Shown: piece after piece, positions 25,116 to 35,905 of the stretch
How the letters are laid out: every line of letters starts with the position of its first letter
How positions within the stretch are numbered: position 1 is the first letter of the stretch
From: Solicoccozyma terricola
Lineage: Eukaryota > Basidiomycota > Tremellomycetes > Filobasidiales > Piskurozymaceae
NCBI GenBank assembly: GCA_001600875.1
Contig: BCLD01000029.1
Span: 53,149-96,681 of the forward strand
DNA: 43,533 nucleotides
Direction of reading: 5' to 3'
Notes under the pieces: model-generated
The model's database searches: none
What the model saw: only the letters and a program-made list of their open reading frames with translations
Told to the model about the DNA's origin: nothing
Made by a program: the position numbers and the translations under genes

Positions 25116-26100
25116 AAGCCTGCGGCCTGCTCGTGGTACTCTCCGCATTATCGTCCAATCCCTCTCTGTTCGCTGCAAGGCCTCACCTCGATACTTTCCA
25201 AGATCTGTTCCTCCAACTTGCCCCCTACTCCATAAGTAGTGAGGAGAATAAGACGACATCTGACCACATTGCTATAGTCTTATGTACACTTAGCTATGGA
25301 TTCACTCACGGTTTCAAAGTCTTCCAAAAGTAATGACACTAGGCGAGTGAGAGACAAACAGAGAACAGACAGTGTTTCCATCCATCTACTGTCGTAGCAC
25401 TTAAATAGGCGTAATGACTTTAGGCACTGAAATACATCTTGGAAAAAAACGTCAAGTGCAATGCGTCGACTTCAACCCCAGCTGAGGCCCCGGAGTGCAT
25501 TATAAGAACTATACACAAAACTTGTGTGTGTCCTTATCAACTTGACAACGGGATGGATGATTCTCATCATGCTGGTATTGCAAGTAGTTCGCGAGAATTG
25601 TCTTGTTTGATACCTTTGCGGAGGGAAGTAGGTGCATGAAACGTGATGAGCACAATACGAAGAGAGCACATAAACTGAGTCGACACAACTGTACTCCAGG
25701 ATCGGCACATACACTCCATTTCAACCTGTACAAAGATAATCATGGTGCGCCATATACGAACTCTCTAATCAACACAGCCTGCCGTAACACGCGATACAGA
25801 CCTTCTAACGAAATTGGTAGTACGCAACATGTATCCAGTGTAGACGCAATCGAGCCCATACGTCTGATTTATCAGAGACTTCCTCGCAAGCCACATTATT
25901 CTCGGCAGTTATCCAAGCAAACACTGAGACCATGTAGATAATGCATGGGTCATGCATGACTCCGTACAACCCGCTAACATCAAATGGACACCGGCCGAAT
26001 AAAAGAACCACGCATGACCTTTGCTGAAGAGGCCGTCAATGACAGGAATACGCGAATGAAGAGCTGCAGACCTGACATAGTATATGTGCCTTTCTCCTCC
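25116..26100. other. Right end of the gene desert
   Basis: Downstream of ATG11 (which ends at 26101 on the minus strand), so the right part contains its 3'UTR. Short open frames (for example 25133-25333 + and 25603-25941 +) show no recognisable protein. No RNA gene recognised. Confidence 0.45.
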
Positions 26101-29100
26101 CTACAATGCAGGATTCGTATCAAGGCGCTTCAGTATATCTAGAGCTCCTTCTCCCATACTCGTGGGTCGATGCGGAAGGGTTGAAGCTGAAGTTGATGGA
26201 GGCAAGACCGGGATTGAATCTCTTTTTAGGAACACACCTCGTCCATTTTGTGTTTGAGATGCCAAACGAGGCCGAAATGACCCAGGCATTAAAGTGGCGA
26301 CTATGGCGGATGATGCAGGCGACAGATGTTGTTGAGGACTGTCCGTTGTTTGAGCTGGATCAGTTGCCACCGGCATCGCGGACGATGATGCGATTCTGGC
26401 GGAATCAGGCATTGTTCTTGTGATTGCAGCGGTTGATGCCGCCTTGTTCGAGGCCGCGTACTGAATACCAGCACGGAAAGAGCCATTGGACGATGCTACA
26501 GACGACGGACGTCGAGGCTCATTGGATGTTTGACGTGACTGGAAGAGAAGAGCCTCTCCATAGACACCGCTGCTTGGCCGGCGAGTCGTTGTTGGTAGAG
26601 AACCCAATTCCGGAGGTGGTAGTATACCTTCTTGAGGCGGGGGGGTTGAAGGCCGTGACGACAAAGGGCGGAAGGGTTCATCGTTCATGATTGATTGTCT
26701 GCGATCTGCGGGAGGATTCCGACTAGCACCGTGCAGTCCGGCGGAAGGGGCAGAGAAATAGTCCGTACGTCGCGCCCCAGCCGGACCTGACGCCAAGGGA
26801 GTGACGCCGTCACTGTTGGTACTTGGCGGTGGAACTGTACTGATGTCCAGTGTGTTCGCAGATATGGAACGGCTTGCACGAGGTGGTGCGGGTATATACT
26901 CTTCGACATGTAATATGAAGAATCGTATCCCGTCCGCCAGCCTAAAAGATAGTAATGATGTCAGGCACCCGAGGGTTTCCTTCATCCAGACGACTTACTG
27001 GTAAGGATTGGAATCAGGCCTCTGTTGCTCGAATGAAACGAATAATTGTTCAATGTCTAATGGCTATCAAATAGGCCGGACCCCTCACCTTGCTGTCGGC
27101 AACCATTTCCTCAATCTTCACAATCCGGGCTACAATCCAATCCCGAACCTTGATTTGCTCCTCTATCGCCCGAGTAGGCTTCAAGAAGTTATGGGGAGAG
27201 GAGACTGTAAATTCCACCAGTCAGTAGGTCTGACAACATCCAGTTCACGAGTTCACCAACATATGTACACACCATTAAATGCAGCCCATGAATTCACGGT
27301 AGAGTTCCTTGTGGGTAGGAAGAGAGCCTGAATAAGACCTCCCTAATATCAGCTAGTGGAATGGCTGTTCAACAAGCATGACTTACCAAGTCCCCTTTCG
27401 CGAAGTTGGAGAATGCAAGCTTATCTCTCGCTTTGTCTCGATACTGCTTGCAACTCTTCTGCCACTTTTTCACGAGACTCATCGTTCTCGTCACGGCATC
27501 AGCAAAGGTGTGCAGATCGTACGTCTTGAGGCTGGCCAGTTCGTGAAGCAACGCTGCTTCGTCTTCGTCCTCACTGTCCTTCATGTCGAAGACCAGTCCG
27601 GCTTCGGTAGCAGTCTGGGATCGCTGATCCGTTGCAGTAACTTGCGCATCGTCACCGGTTGGCTTATTGATGAGTAAAGATGATCCAGATATTGTTGCGC
27701 TAGACTGAATGGCGAGGTGTAGCCTGGATATGCAGTCATGGAATGCGCTGGCCACACGAATCGCGTCTCTGCCGATATCGCGTTGCCGTCCTCTTTCTTT
27801 GTTTGCATATGTGAGAGCATCCTTCCCTTGACTCAACTGATCCTCGAGTTGTGTCCTAACGCGCTGGGCGTCGCGTAGTTGAGCCTTCGCAAGCCCAAGT
27901 TCTGCCTTGAGACCATCCGCCTCTCTGACCAACGTGTTGCGGACGGCGGTGATATCCGAATCGCTCTGCTTGCGTATATCTTCAAGTTGCTTGGCGAGAG
28001 TGAGATTCTGGTGCTCGAGGACAGCTCGGTCGCCGTCGGCTTCCGTCAAATGATCGCGGATCATACGCTCCGCGTCGGCAGATTGACCACGCAGTGCTTG
28101 ATCGCGATCTGCTTGGGCTTCCTCTAAAGCTGTCAACGTGGAGGTCAGCTGAGCTTGCACACCCAGGAGTTGTGCAGCCAGGCGATCTTCTGACGACCGA
28201 GCATCTCCCAGTCCGCACAGCAGCTGAGATCGCTCTGCCTGTAGCTGGTGCATCTGGGCAATATCAGTAGCGTGTGCATCCTTGGAATCTCGCAGTTGTC
28301 TTCTCAACTCCTCCATCTCCACCGACTGTTGCTGCGATTTGTCCTTTAATTCCACAATGTCCCGCTCATATTGACCTTGTTGATTCTGTTGGTCCATCAC
28401 CTGCTGTCGGAGGTTCTCCAGTTCCTCCAGTTTGTTTTCTGTTTCCAACTCACGAGCCTCGGCATCTTGCAGGCTTTTGGCAGTCTGATGAGAAGCAATT
28501 TGAAGAGCCGAGACCTCCGCTGCATGTTGTTGTCGTAATTCAGCCATGGCCTGCTCATGAGCCAGTATCAGACTTTGTTGTCCGTGGTCGCCTCGCAAAA
28601 GGGCCTGATGGACATCTCCATTTGCCTCAACTACTGTGCCCTGGCTCATGGTCAGCGAGATGGGAAACGCCTGTAAATTGTATGACTGACGAGCGTTCCC
28701 ATTTACAGATACTCCATTATTTGCACCTATAACGGAATCCTTCAGGTCAGATGGTGATACAAGGGATGTCACTGAATGTACATACCTGCACCAAGAGCTC
28801 GGCGTAGCGCATCGACGGCGGAATGCATACGTCGAAGCCGCCGCGCAAGACGACTTTGAACGCGGAGGAGCTCCGCGCTACCACCCCGCACATTCTTATC
28901 TTGACCCTCGCCAAGATCCCCTATGACCTTGATGAGACCTGCTCAAATTCTCGTCAGCCTCGCATGACCTAGATTCGTAAGCGACCCACCCTTGACATCT
29001 TCCACCGTTATTGCCCAATCCGTTAGCTGATCTGCTCCGCCCCTCGTCGACACTTGCAAGGATGGCTTGTCGGCCTTGGGGTCAAGAACTTCGATAGTCC

Positions 29101-31231
29101 AAGGTAGCAGTCCCAGAACGTCTGCTTCGAAAGCTTCCCGTCGATGCAACTCTTTCCCGAGTCGATGAGCCATTCTCTCTGCCAGGGCACCCGAGTCTCT
29201 CAGGAGCAATGTATGTATCTCCTTCCGCCAGAGAACCTCAATGCAAGTCGATCCATAAGCGAAGAGCATGTTATGCAAGCGCTGTAAATGAGGAAAGCCT
29301 GTCTTGGCAATTGTTCGAGTGGACAGTAGGGTATCCTCCAAGGCAGAGAGGAGAGTTGGCAAGGATGCGATAGTTGACTGGTGGACTGATATTTGATGGA
29401 GGAAGATATGAAGCTGCAGAGTAAAGTCGTTCTGGGCGAAGTCCGAATGTAATATTCAGCAGCGACTCGAACCCAAGTGAAGATTTCTGGAGGTTAAACC
29501 AACCTTCAAGGAAGTGAGTGCCAGAAGCTGTTCCCTAACGCTTGCATCGAGCGAACGGAGGCCTGAACGGGTTAATTTGCAGCATAGAATGAGCAGCATT
29601 CGGTTGTAAGCGACTGCAGATGACTCACTCTCCCAGTGTACATCTAAGCAGAGCAAGCAACCGAGGTTAGCATCAATCTAAGTCAAGCTTGCCAACCTTC
29701 GACACTCACCAAGTTCCTCGTGACCGAGTCGCTCCGCTTCGGCGACATCTTTGTCCGCAAAATCCAAGATTACCCTTACTTCCCTGTCTACTTCATCGAC
29801 GAGCTGCTCAATGGATGCTGTCACTTCGGCAGTGTCCACCCGCAAGGAAGAAAGCGATGAGAGAAGCGACTGATATCTCGAGACGTGATCGTCTGGCGGG
29901 GCGGCGCAGTGTTTGGCTTGAGCAACAGATTGACAGCGGCCTCGATTACTCCCTATGACGCTTACCATATATCCTCTTGCAGCTCTCACTGACAGTCCTC
30001 ATCTTGGCTGGATTTACAAAGTCCCCGAGCATCTTACCGCTCCATTTGTCAGACGAAATCCCTACCATGTCGTCGGACGTTGTTGCATCCTTCCTCTCTT
30101 TTCCTTTTCCTTTACTGTTGCTTGTGCGCGGCAGGAAGCACGAGAAAACGGGAACGCGGTTGATTATAGCCATATCCCTTTCGATACCAGACCAAGCTAC
30201 TGAATCTGGGTTTGCTGTTCTAGCTGATCCAACTGCCGTGTCTGAGGAGCCGCCAACGTCGTGCTTCACAGCGACCTCTTCGGACACACCAAGCAACCGT
30301 CTCTCACGAGCGAGCTCTGACTCCACGAGAACTTTCCAGGACACCTGGGCAGGCACATTAGCTTCACTGACAGCGGATGAAGATGATGATCCGGACATCT
30401 CTGCATCCGATCCCGAGGACTCCGACAGGTATGACCGAACACTGTGCATGCGTGACCTTTTCCGTCTCTTACTATTGCTACGAGTTCGTTCTTGCGCTGA
30501 TGCGTCTTCCTCTCCCGCGGCTGGCTGACCAACCAAAACGGCATCCTCGAGACTTGCCAGATGATCCAAGAGATTATCGCCTGCTATGCGTAAGGCTAGT
30601 ATTTGATTTGTCATTCGCTGGGCTAACTGGTGCATATGAGTGTGATTGGAGAAGACGGGGGTGAGAGGGTCGTCGGAGAGATCGTAAGCTGGGTTCGCTG
30701 GCAGGGTCTCGGGCGCGACGTCAGAGCTGGATCTAACAAGGATTCGCAACAAAGGGACATCCAGCTCACCATCTAGCTCTCTATCCAGATGAAGACTCTC
30801 TTCTACTCCTTGAGACCTGCACCACTCTTCCGGATCGGCCGTGAAGCTTCTTCGATCAAATACCACTACCTGGACCCGTTGCTGCTGGGCATGAGGGTCC
30901 TGGAGATGAGGTTGACCTGTAGAGGACTGTCTACCGAACGAAGTCTCGTGAAGAGACTTTCCATTCGTCTCCCAGATGTCATGGAAGACGTTTTCAGAAA
31001 GTTCTTGACCGGTGGAAAGGAAGAGGATGAGGTTGGAGATATCGAGGAACGTGAGTTTGGAGACAGCCATAGACAGTTGATGCAGACTGGGTTGATAATG
31101 GCCAAGCAAGAGCTGCTGTCAGCCATCACATGCCATTAGTAGATCCCAGGAGACTGTACTCACCTATCGAATTCCTGAGGAGCGATCGGACACTCCTTCC
31201 AGGATCCATCGGAGGCTAGGATAATGTCCAT
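26101..31231 (-). CDS. ATG11: Autophagy-related protein 11 (selective autophagy scaffold)
   Basis: Scaffold that links cargo receptors to the Atg1 kinase complex in selective autophagy; functional relative of FIP200/RB1CC1. Twelve exons: 31164-31231, 29966-31086, 29710-29916, 29629-29643, 29504-29562, 28990-29431, 28786-28938, 27387-28726, 27273-27327, 27089-27204, 26999-27027, 26101-26941 (1481 aa). The N-terminal ubiquitin-like region starts MDIILASDGSW and ends VVVFDRRSF. A long coiled coil occupies about residues 690-1040. The C-terminal ATG11 domain reads DLALFLPTRNSTVNSWAAFN, then VSSPHNFLK, FFILHVEEYIPAP, followed by a Ser/Pro-rich tail. Exon 4 is a 15-nt microexon (DVHWE). Start chosen because exon 1 joins in phase to the Ubl. 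It shares a divergent promoter with the histone deacetylase gene. Confidence 0.88.
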
Positions 31232-31843
31232 GGTGGTGATGTTGGGCGTACCCGCAAAATCGACTTCTGGGAAAGGCAGTCAGAAGGCTCTGGAGATATT
31301 GTCAATGGCCCGCGAGTCGGATGGAGATCAGTTTGGGAGAGACAGCAAGCGTCTTCAGACTGTGCACATCATGTTGTCCGCGTAGTAAGCGAGAGAGACC
31401 GAGTGGCGGGGGATGGCCGCTGGAGTTTGACTTTGAGATTCGCCGGTAATGAGTCAAGTCGCGGTTACGGGGTGCAGAAGGGACTCTGATGTGGGCGTCG
31501 GTGGAAGGTGGGGAATGAGCTGGGATGATGCTGAGCTGTTGCCGAGGTGGTTGTGGGTGAACGGGAACGTCGATGGTCGGTCAGGTCGGACTCTCGCGGC
31601 ATTCCTGGCCCGTGACCTTCCCTCGCCACCGCCACCCCCTGAGCCTTATCACAGTAATGACGTGGCAGACAACCGTCATCTCAAAGATGACGTGGCACAG
31701 GTTGTACCAAAGAGTTGCGGTCACGTGATCATGAGACAACAGAGTCCTCCCCACGTGGCTATTGTTTCACTTTCGCCCTCCCAGCCAGCTAGCTCTTCAG
31801 TGCTAACTCAACTCAAACTGCCCTCCTCGCTCGTCCCATCGTC
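31232..31843. promoter_or_regulatory. Bidirectional promoter ATG11 / histone deacetylase
   Basis: The 612-bp gap between two outward-facing start codons. On the deacetylase side it carries four ACGT-core elements: TGACGTGGCA at 31658-31667 and 31688-31697, TCACGTGA at 31721-31728 and CCACGTGG at 31751-31758. The cores are 30, 33 and 30 bp apart. TGACGTGG matches the bZIP unfolded-protein-response element type and CACGTG the bHLH/Cbf1 type; which factor binds is unknown. Confidence 0.5.
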
Positions 31844-33528
31844 ATGCAATCCGCTAGAGTCGCATACATCCATAGCCAGCGTCTGGAACAGTTGGCCGAC
31901 GTAGGAACATACCCGCAAGGTCGTTCATCCGTTGTCCATGCTCTCGTTAGATGCAGTGGACTCGTTGGCGACGTGCATTGCCCTTCTCTGCCCACTGCAA
32001 CTGTAGTGGCCCCAACGCCAGCTACGCGAGATGACCTGCTGAGCTACCACTCACAGGACTTTGTGGGTGCGATAATGTGATTTGCACAATCGCTGCAGCT
32101 GCTGACACCTGTGTATCATATGCGCAGACACCCTGCTCAACTGTGGTCGTGCAAAAAGTTGTGGCAGCGAAAGCGAAAGTGCCGAATCGAGCTCTAGCTT
32201 TAGCACTAGACCGAGGAAGCGTCAGAAGATGGAAGCGAAACTGGAAGGCTATGGCTTGGTGGACGTAAGTAGTCACGCCGTCATGCCCATGTTCCTCGAG
32301 AAGCTGACCCGCAGCGTCGTAATCATCCAGGACTGTGCTCCATTTCCGGAGATGGCAGACTATGTTCTGGAGATTGCCGGCTCTAGCTTGACGGCGGCAA
32401 AACTGTTATTGCCGCTGACCCAGTCCAGCGAGAAGTCAGATGGCTCGGATGCGGAGGATGAGGGACGTTCTCGGAAGTCCTCGTCGACAAGCGACACTTC
32501 GGCATCGAAGGATCGAGGACCTACTTACGACGTCGTCATTAATCTGGAAGGCGGACGACACCACGCTCAACGCAGCAAGGCGAGTGGTTTCTGCTATGTA
32601 CAGGATGTGGTCCTGGCTATCGGTCTCCTGCGCAGGAGCAAGCTGGCGAGCTCCGTTCCTCCTAGACTGGCGCCCGGCCGTAAACCACGCATCCTCTACC
32701 TCGATCTCGACGTCCACTTTGGTGATGGCGTGGCGGCAGCTTTCGTTCATCCTTACAAATACTCTTACCCGCTCACCACCCGTCAACGCTCGCAGCCGTT
32801 ACCATCCGTCCTCACTCTTTCCCTGCACCATCTAGCCCCCGGATTCTTCCCAGCTGATCCAGGTGCGGGTTTGCCGGCAGAAGACTCGTCGAACCCATTT
32901 ACACTCAGTCTACCCCTAAAACATGCGACTTCAAACAAGACGTATGCGCGATTATGGAAGAGCTGCGTTGATCCCATCATGCGAGCGTACAATCCTGACT
33001 GCGCGGTGATACTCCTGGGGATGGACGCTTTGGCAGGTGATAAGCTGGTAGAAGGCGCTGGAAATTGGAGCCTCAATGGAGAGGGAGGGGTGAAGTGGCA
33101 CATGGAGATGCTGCGTGCTTGGCGTGGAGCTGCGGTCGGAAGGAAACTTCTAGTCTTTGGTGGCGGTGGCTACAACATTGCCAACGCTGCTCGAGGCTGG
33201 ACCTGCGCGACGAGCACGCTGGTGAGTCGACGTGTTTCAGCCGGTCACTTTGATTGCTGATGCAAACCTGAATATCAGCTTGGTAGAGATCAAGACCCAG
33301 AGGCCGATGTTCCTGACCACGAGAATTGGGACGTCTTCACTCCATCATTCACCATGGACGTGCCGCCAAGTCAGTGATTGACTGCGCTGGGCCTGGAAGA
33401 TTCCAGGATCGCTGACCTTGCAACATATAGCCAATTCCACAGACCAGAATGACGAACAGCACCTTGCAGTCATAGAAAGGACTTGCGCCGTGCTTGTTGA
33501 TCGCATTAGCGAGATAATGAATGCTTGA
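31844..33528 (+). CDS. Class I histone deacetylase, HOS1-like
   Basis: Zinc-dependent lysine deacetylase acting on histones or, as for yeast Hos1, cohesin Smc3. Exons: 31844-32066, 32128-32264, 32331-33221, 33279-33369, 33431-33528 (479 aa). The N-terminus MQSARVAYIHSQRLEQLADV matches the class I start. The active site is seen in EGGRHHAQRS (general-base histidines), GFCYVQD, LDLDVHFGDG (zinc Asp and His) and GGGGYN (catalytic Tyr). There are insertions relative to core HDACs: a Ser-rich basic segment near residues 80-105 and a Ser/Asp/Glu-rich segment near 150-180. The C-terminus is in a fifth exon: MDVPP continues TNSTDQNDEQHLAVIERT, as in HDACs ending DVPPGNM.DEN. Without that splice the protein would stop at 33377. 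Confidence 0.88.
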
Positions 33529-33570
33529 TGATGGGATTGGGGCTATAGTGTTTGGGTCGCCATACATGGA

Positions 33571-33578
33571 TCACGTGC
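33571..33578 (+). promoter_or_regulatory. CACGTG site upstream of the UBAC2-like gene
   Basis: TCACGTGC lies about 110 bp before the predicted start codon at 33688, in the 159-bp gap after the deacetylase stop. Position and core resemble the CACGTG sites upstream of ARO1 and the deacetylase. Factor unknown. Confidence 0.3.
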
Positions 33579-33687
33579 CGCGATGGGATCCAGCAGCGAG
33601 TCTCGTTGGAATGTAATACTTGTTTGTAGAATGTTGTAGACGTCCATCGACTATAGCCATTCGGCAGATCGTTCCCCTGGCTTGAAG

Positions 33688-35560
33688 ATGTCAGGTTAGT
33701 GCTGTTAGCCATACTGTAGGACGCATACCATTGGAAAGCTGATGAGGTCGGTCTGCGCCAGGTTTTCAACATGCGCCGGTCACGAAAGGTGAGTAACAAC
33801 AAGTCATGCGTCATACAGTCAGTCCATCAACGCCAAAACGACATCCTCTTACAGGTTTGATGATAGTCACTGCTCTGGCGTCGCTGGATGTATCCATTAT
33901 GGACCTCAAACCATACGTCCACCTGCCACTGATTCCACATCTAACCCGAGATCTCCAGGTCAGATGCTTTGTCGACCTTCCAGTCGTCAGGAGCTAATAA
34001 TCTTCCCGACTCCACATATGCAGCTGTACCGATTGGTAACCCATCAAATCATCTTCCAGAATTCGGTGGAGCTCTTCATGGCGGAGCTAAGTCTGTATCA
34101 CATGGCTCGTGTCGTTGAAAGGTGAGTTGGACGTCTGCGCTGGACAGGAATTTTGCAACTGAACTCGTCTACCTGTTCAAGGTCATTCGGCTCTCGGAAG
34201 TTTGCAGTGCGTTGCTCACTGCAATTTGAATCCTGGCATATAGCTGACACGTCTAATCTCTCTCAGGCGTTCATTCTTACCGCGGCGATATGGTGTACAA
34301 CTCTCTCTCTCGTCTGTCTCATCTTGTTCCATAAGCTCGGTTTAACATACATTCCAGCTGGAGGATTTGGCATTCTGGCAGCCCTGTGAGCAATGCCGTT
34401 GATTATGCTATTGAAATAGCACACTGACAGTATTTTGCAATCCTGCAGCCTGTATCAATATATACGATCTGTGTCAGTTTGCGCCCCGCGGAAATGAATC
34501 TGTGGGTTGCAAACGCTGACATGATGTGTGTGTCACAGGCCGTCGTTATACGCCTTCAAAATATTCGGAGTCACACTCAGTAGCAAGAGTTTCACTTTTT
34601 TGTACCCGGTTCTCGTAGGTGATGCAGAAAGGTCTAAGTGCGGGCACTGTAGTGATATCCTCGTTACCTACAGCTTGTCCTCCATCAGTTCCCCCTGTCT
34701 ATAATCGCCTGCATCCCAGGGCTGCTCTTCGGCATGATTTATCGATCCGAATCGCCTCTCATACCAATGCGACTTCAGCCATCCCGCTTCCGGATACCAG
34801 CATCAGTCTACAACCTGCTCAGTCGCATCCTGTCACCTATATTTGCGAGCTCTCCAGCACCTCCCCCACGGCGAGCGGACAGGGCCCTTCCACCAGAGTT
34901 CACAGAAAGGCGGACGCCAGTATTGACAGATAGAGCCGTGGCAGAAATGTTGACGAGAGGGATGTTCGGAGGCGGAGTAGCTCCAGCACAGGTAACTCCT
35001 CCCCCAGTCAACATGCGCGATTCTCCCGGTGTCAATGCGGCAGGCGATGCGGCGTTGTCTCCATCGAACCTCTTATCCGCCCCGCAGAGATCACATGCAG
35101 CTGACCCCACTCCGGTAGGGGTAGCAATCGGTACTGAAGCTCAGACACCGCCTGGCACTACACCATCGTCACCTCAGACTCCTCGTCGGGCGTTTGGTCT
35201 GCCTATAGGAGCGTGGATGAATAGAATGACCGGACAGGGCGAGTCAGCAAACGATGGTGAAGCACGGAACGGCAGCAATACTGTGCGGGCACCAACAGAA
35301 ACGGAGATGGAAGCGTGCGTATTGCCTGCGGAAGTCGACTAGAACCCGTCCAGCTGACAGTGATCATATCGGAAACTCCAGTATATCAAGTATGTTCCCA
35401 AATTTATCGCGGGAGGTGGTTGTGAGGGCATTGCAGAGGAGGTGAGCATAGTCTGATTTGTCCTTGCGTAATATCAGGCTTATCAGTACGCTGGCCTCAC
35501 CCTTGTAGTGATTACAATTCAGCGTTGGCAGTTGAAATGTTGTTGGAAGAGAGCACCTGA
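33688..35560 (+). CDS. UBAC2/Dsc2-like rhomboid pseudoprotease with UBA domain
   Basis: ER/Golgi membrane adaptor in ubiquitin-dependent quality control; relatives are human UBAC2 and fission-yeast Dsc2 of the SREBP-processing Dsc ligase. Eleven coding exons: 33688-33694, 33762-33788, 33855-33958, 34024-34121, 34182-34206, 34267-34385, 34449-34472, 34539-34614, 34674-35314, 35361-35441, 35509-35560 (417 aa). The joined N-terminus reads MSGFQHAPVTKGLMIVTAL, with first coding exon only 7 nt. Then VTHQIIF, VERSFGSRKFA (human RRYGSRKFAS), several hydrophobic segments, a Pro/Ser-rich loop and a C-terminal UBA domain (ISSMFPNLSREVVVRALQRS, ending VEMLLEEST). No rhomboid serine-protease GxSG motif was seen, as in other family members. 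Confidence 0.82.
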
Positions 35561-35905
35561 TGTGTTGTATAACGACGTGTATGGTTCTTACATATACGCA
35601 CAGCGATTTCAACTCACTTCGTGGGGACTTAGCTGGTTTGAAACCTGGTTTCAGTGACTGCTACAATCGACCGATCGAGATGTATTGTCAGTGGGCCTCT
35701 GCAGCATAGTTCGGTTTCATTGTGGATAGACGGCTTAGATCCCTTGTTTGGCGACAAGGGACTAGTTGTGAGCTGGATCTACGCGCAATGCAAGGCATTT
35801 TGGGTGGGAGATTGCGGGTATAGCTTGTAGACGCAATGGGCGAGCATTGACATCATGCGGATATCATTCAGGTTTATACACCATCTGTTGAGTCCTCTCA
35901 ATCTC
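35561..35905. other. Convergent intergenic region
   Basis: 345 bp between the stops of the UBAC2-like gene (+) and the serine hydrolase (-). Contains only a short inverted repeat, GAAACC/GGTTTC near 35640. No gene seen. Confidence 0.6.

Noticed and set aside
33806..33997. ATG at 33806 as the start of the UBAC2-like protein
   Set aside because: Upstream exons 33688-33694 and 33762-33788 give the conserved N-terminus in phase, so this ATG lies within intron 2.
34734..35342. Stop at 35340-35342 as the end of the UBAC2-like protein
   Set aside because: Using donor GTGCGT at 35315 and acceptor at 35360 restores the C-terminal UBA domain expected in the family.
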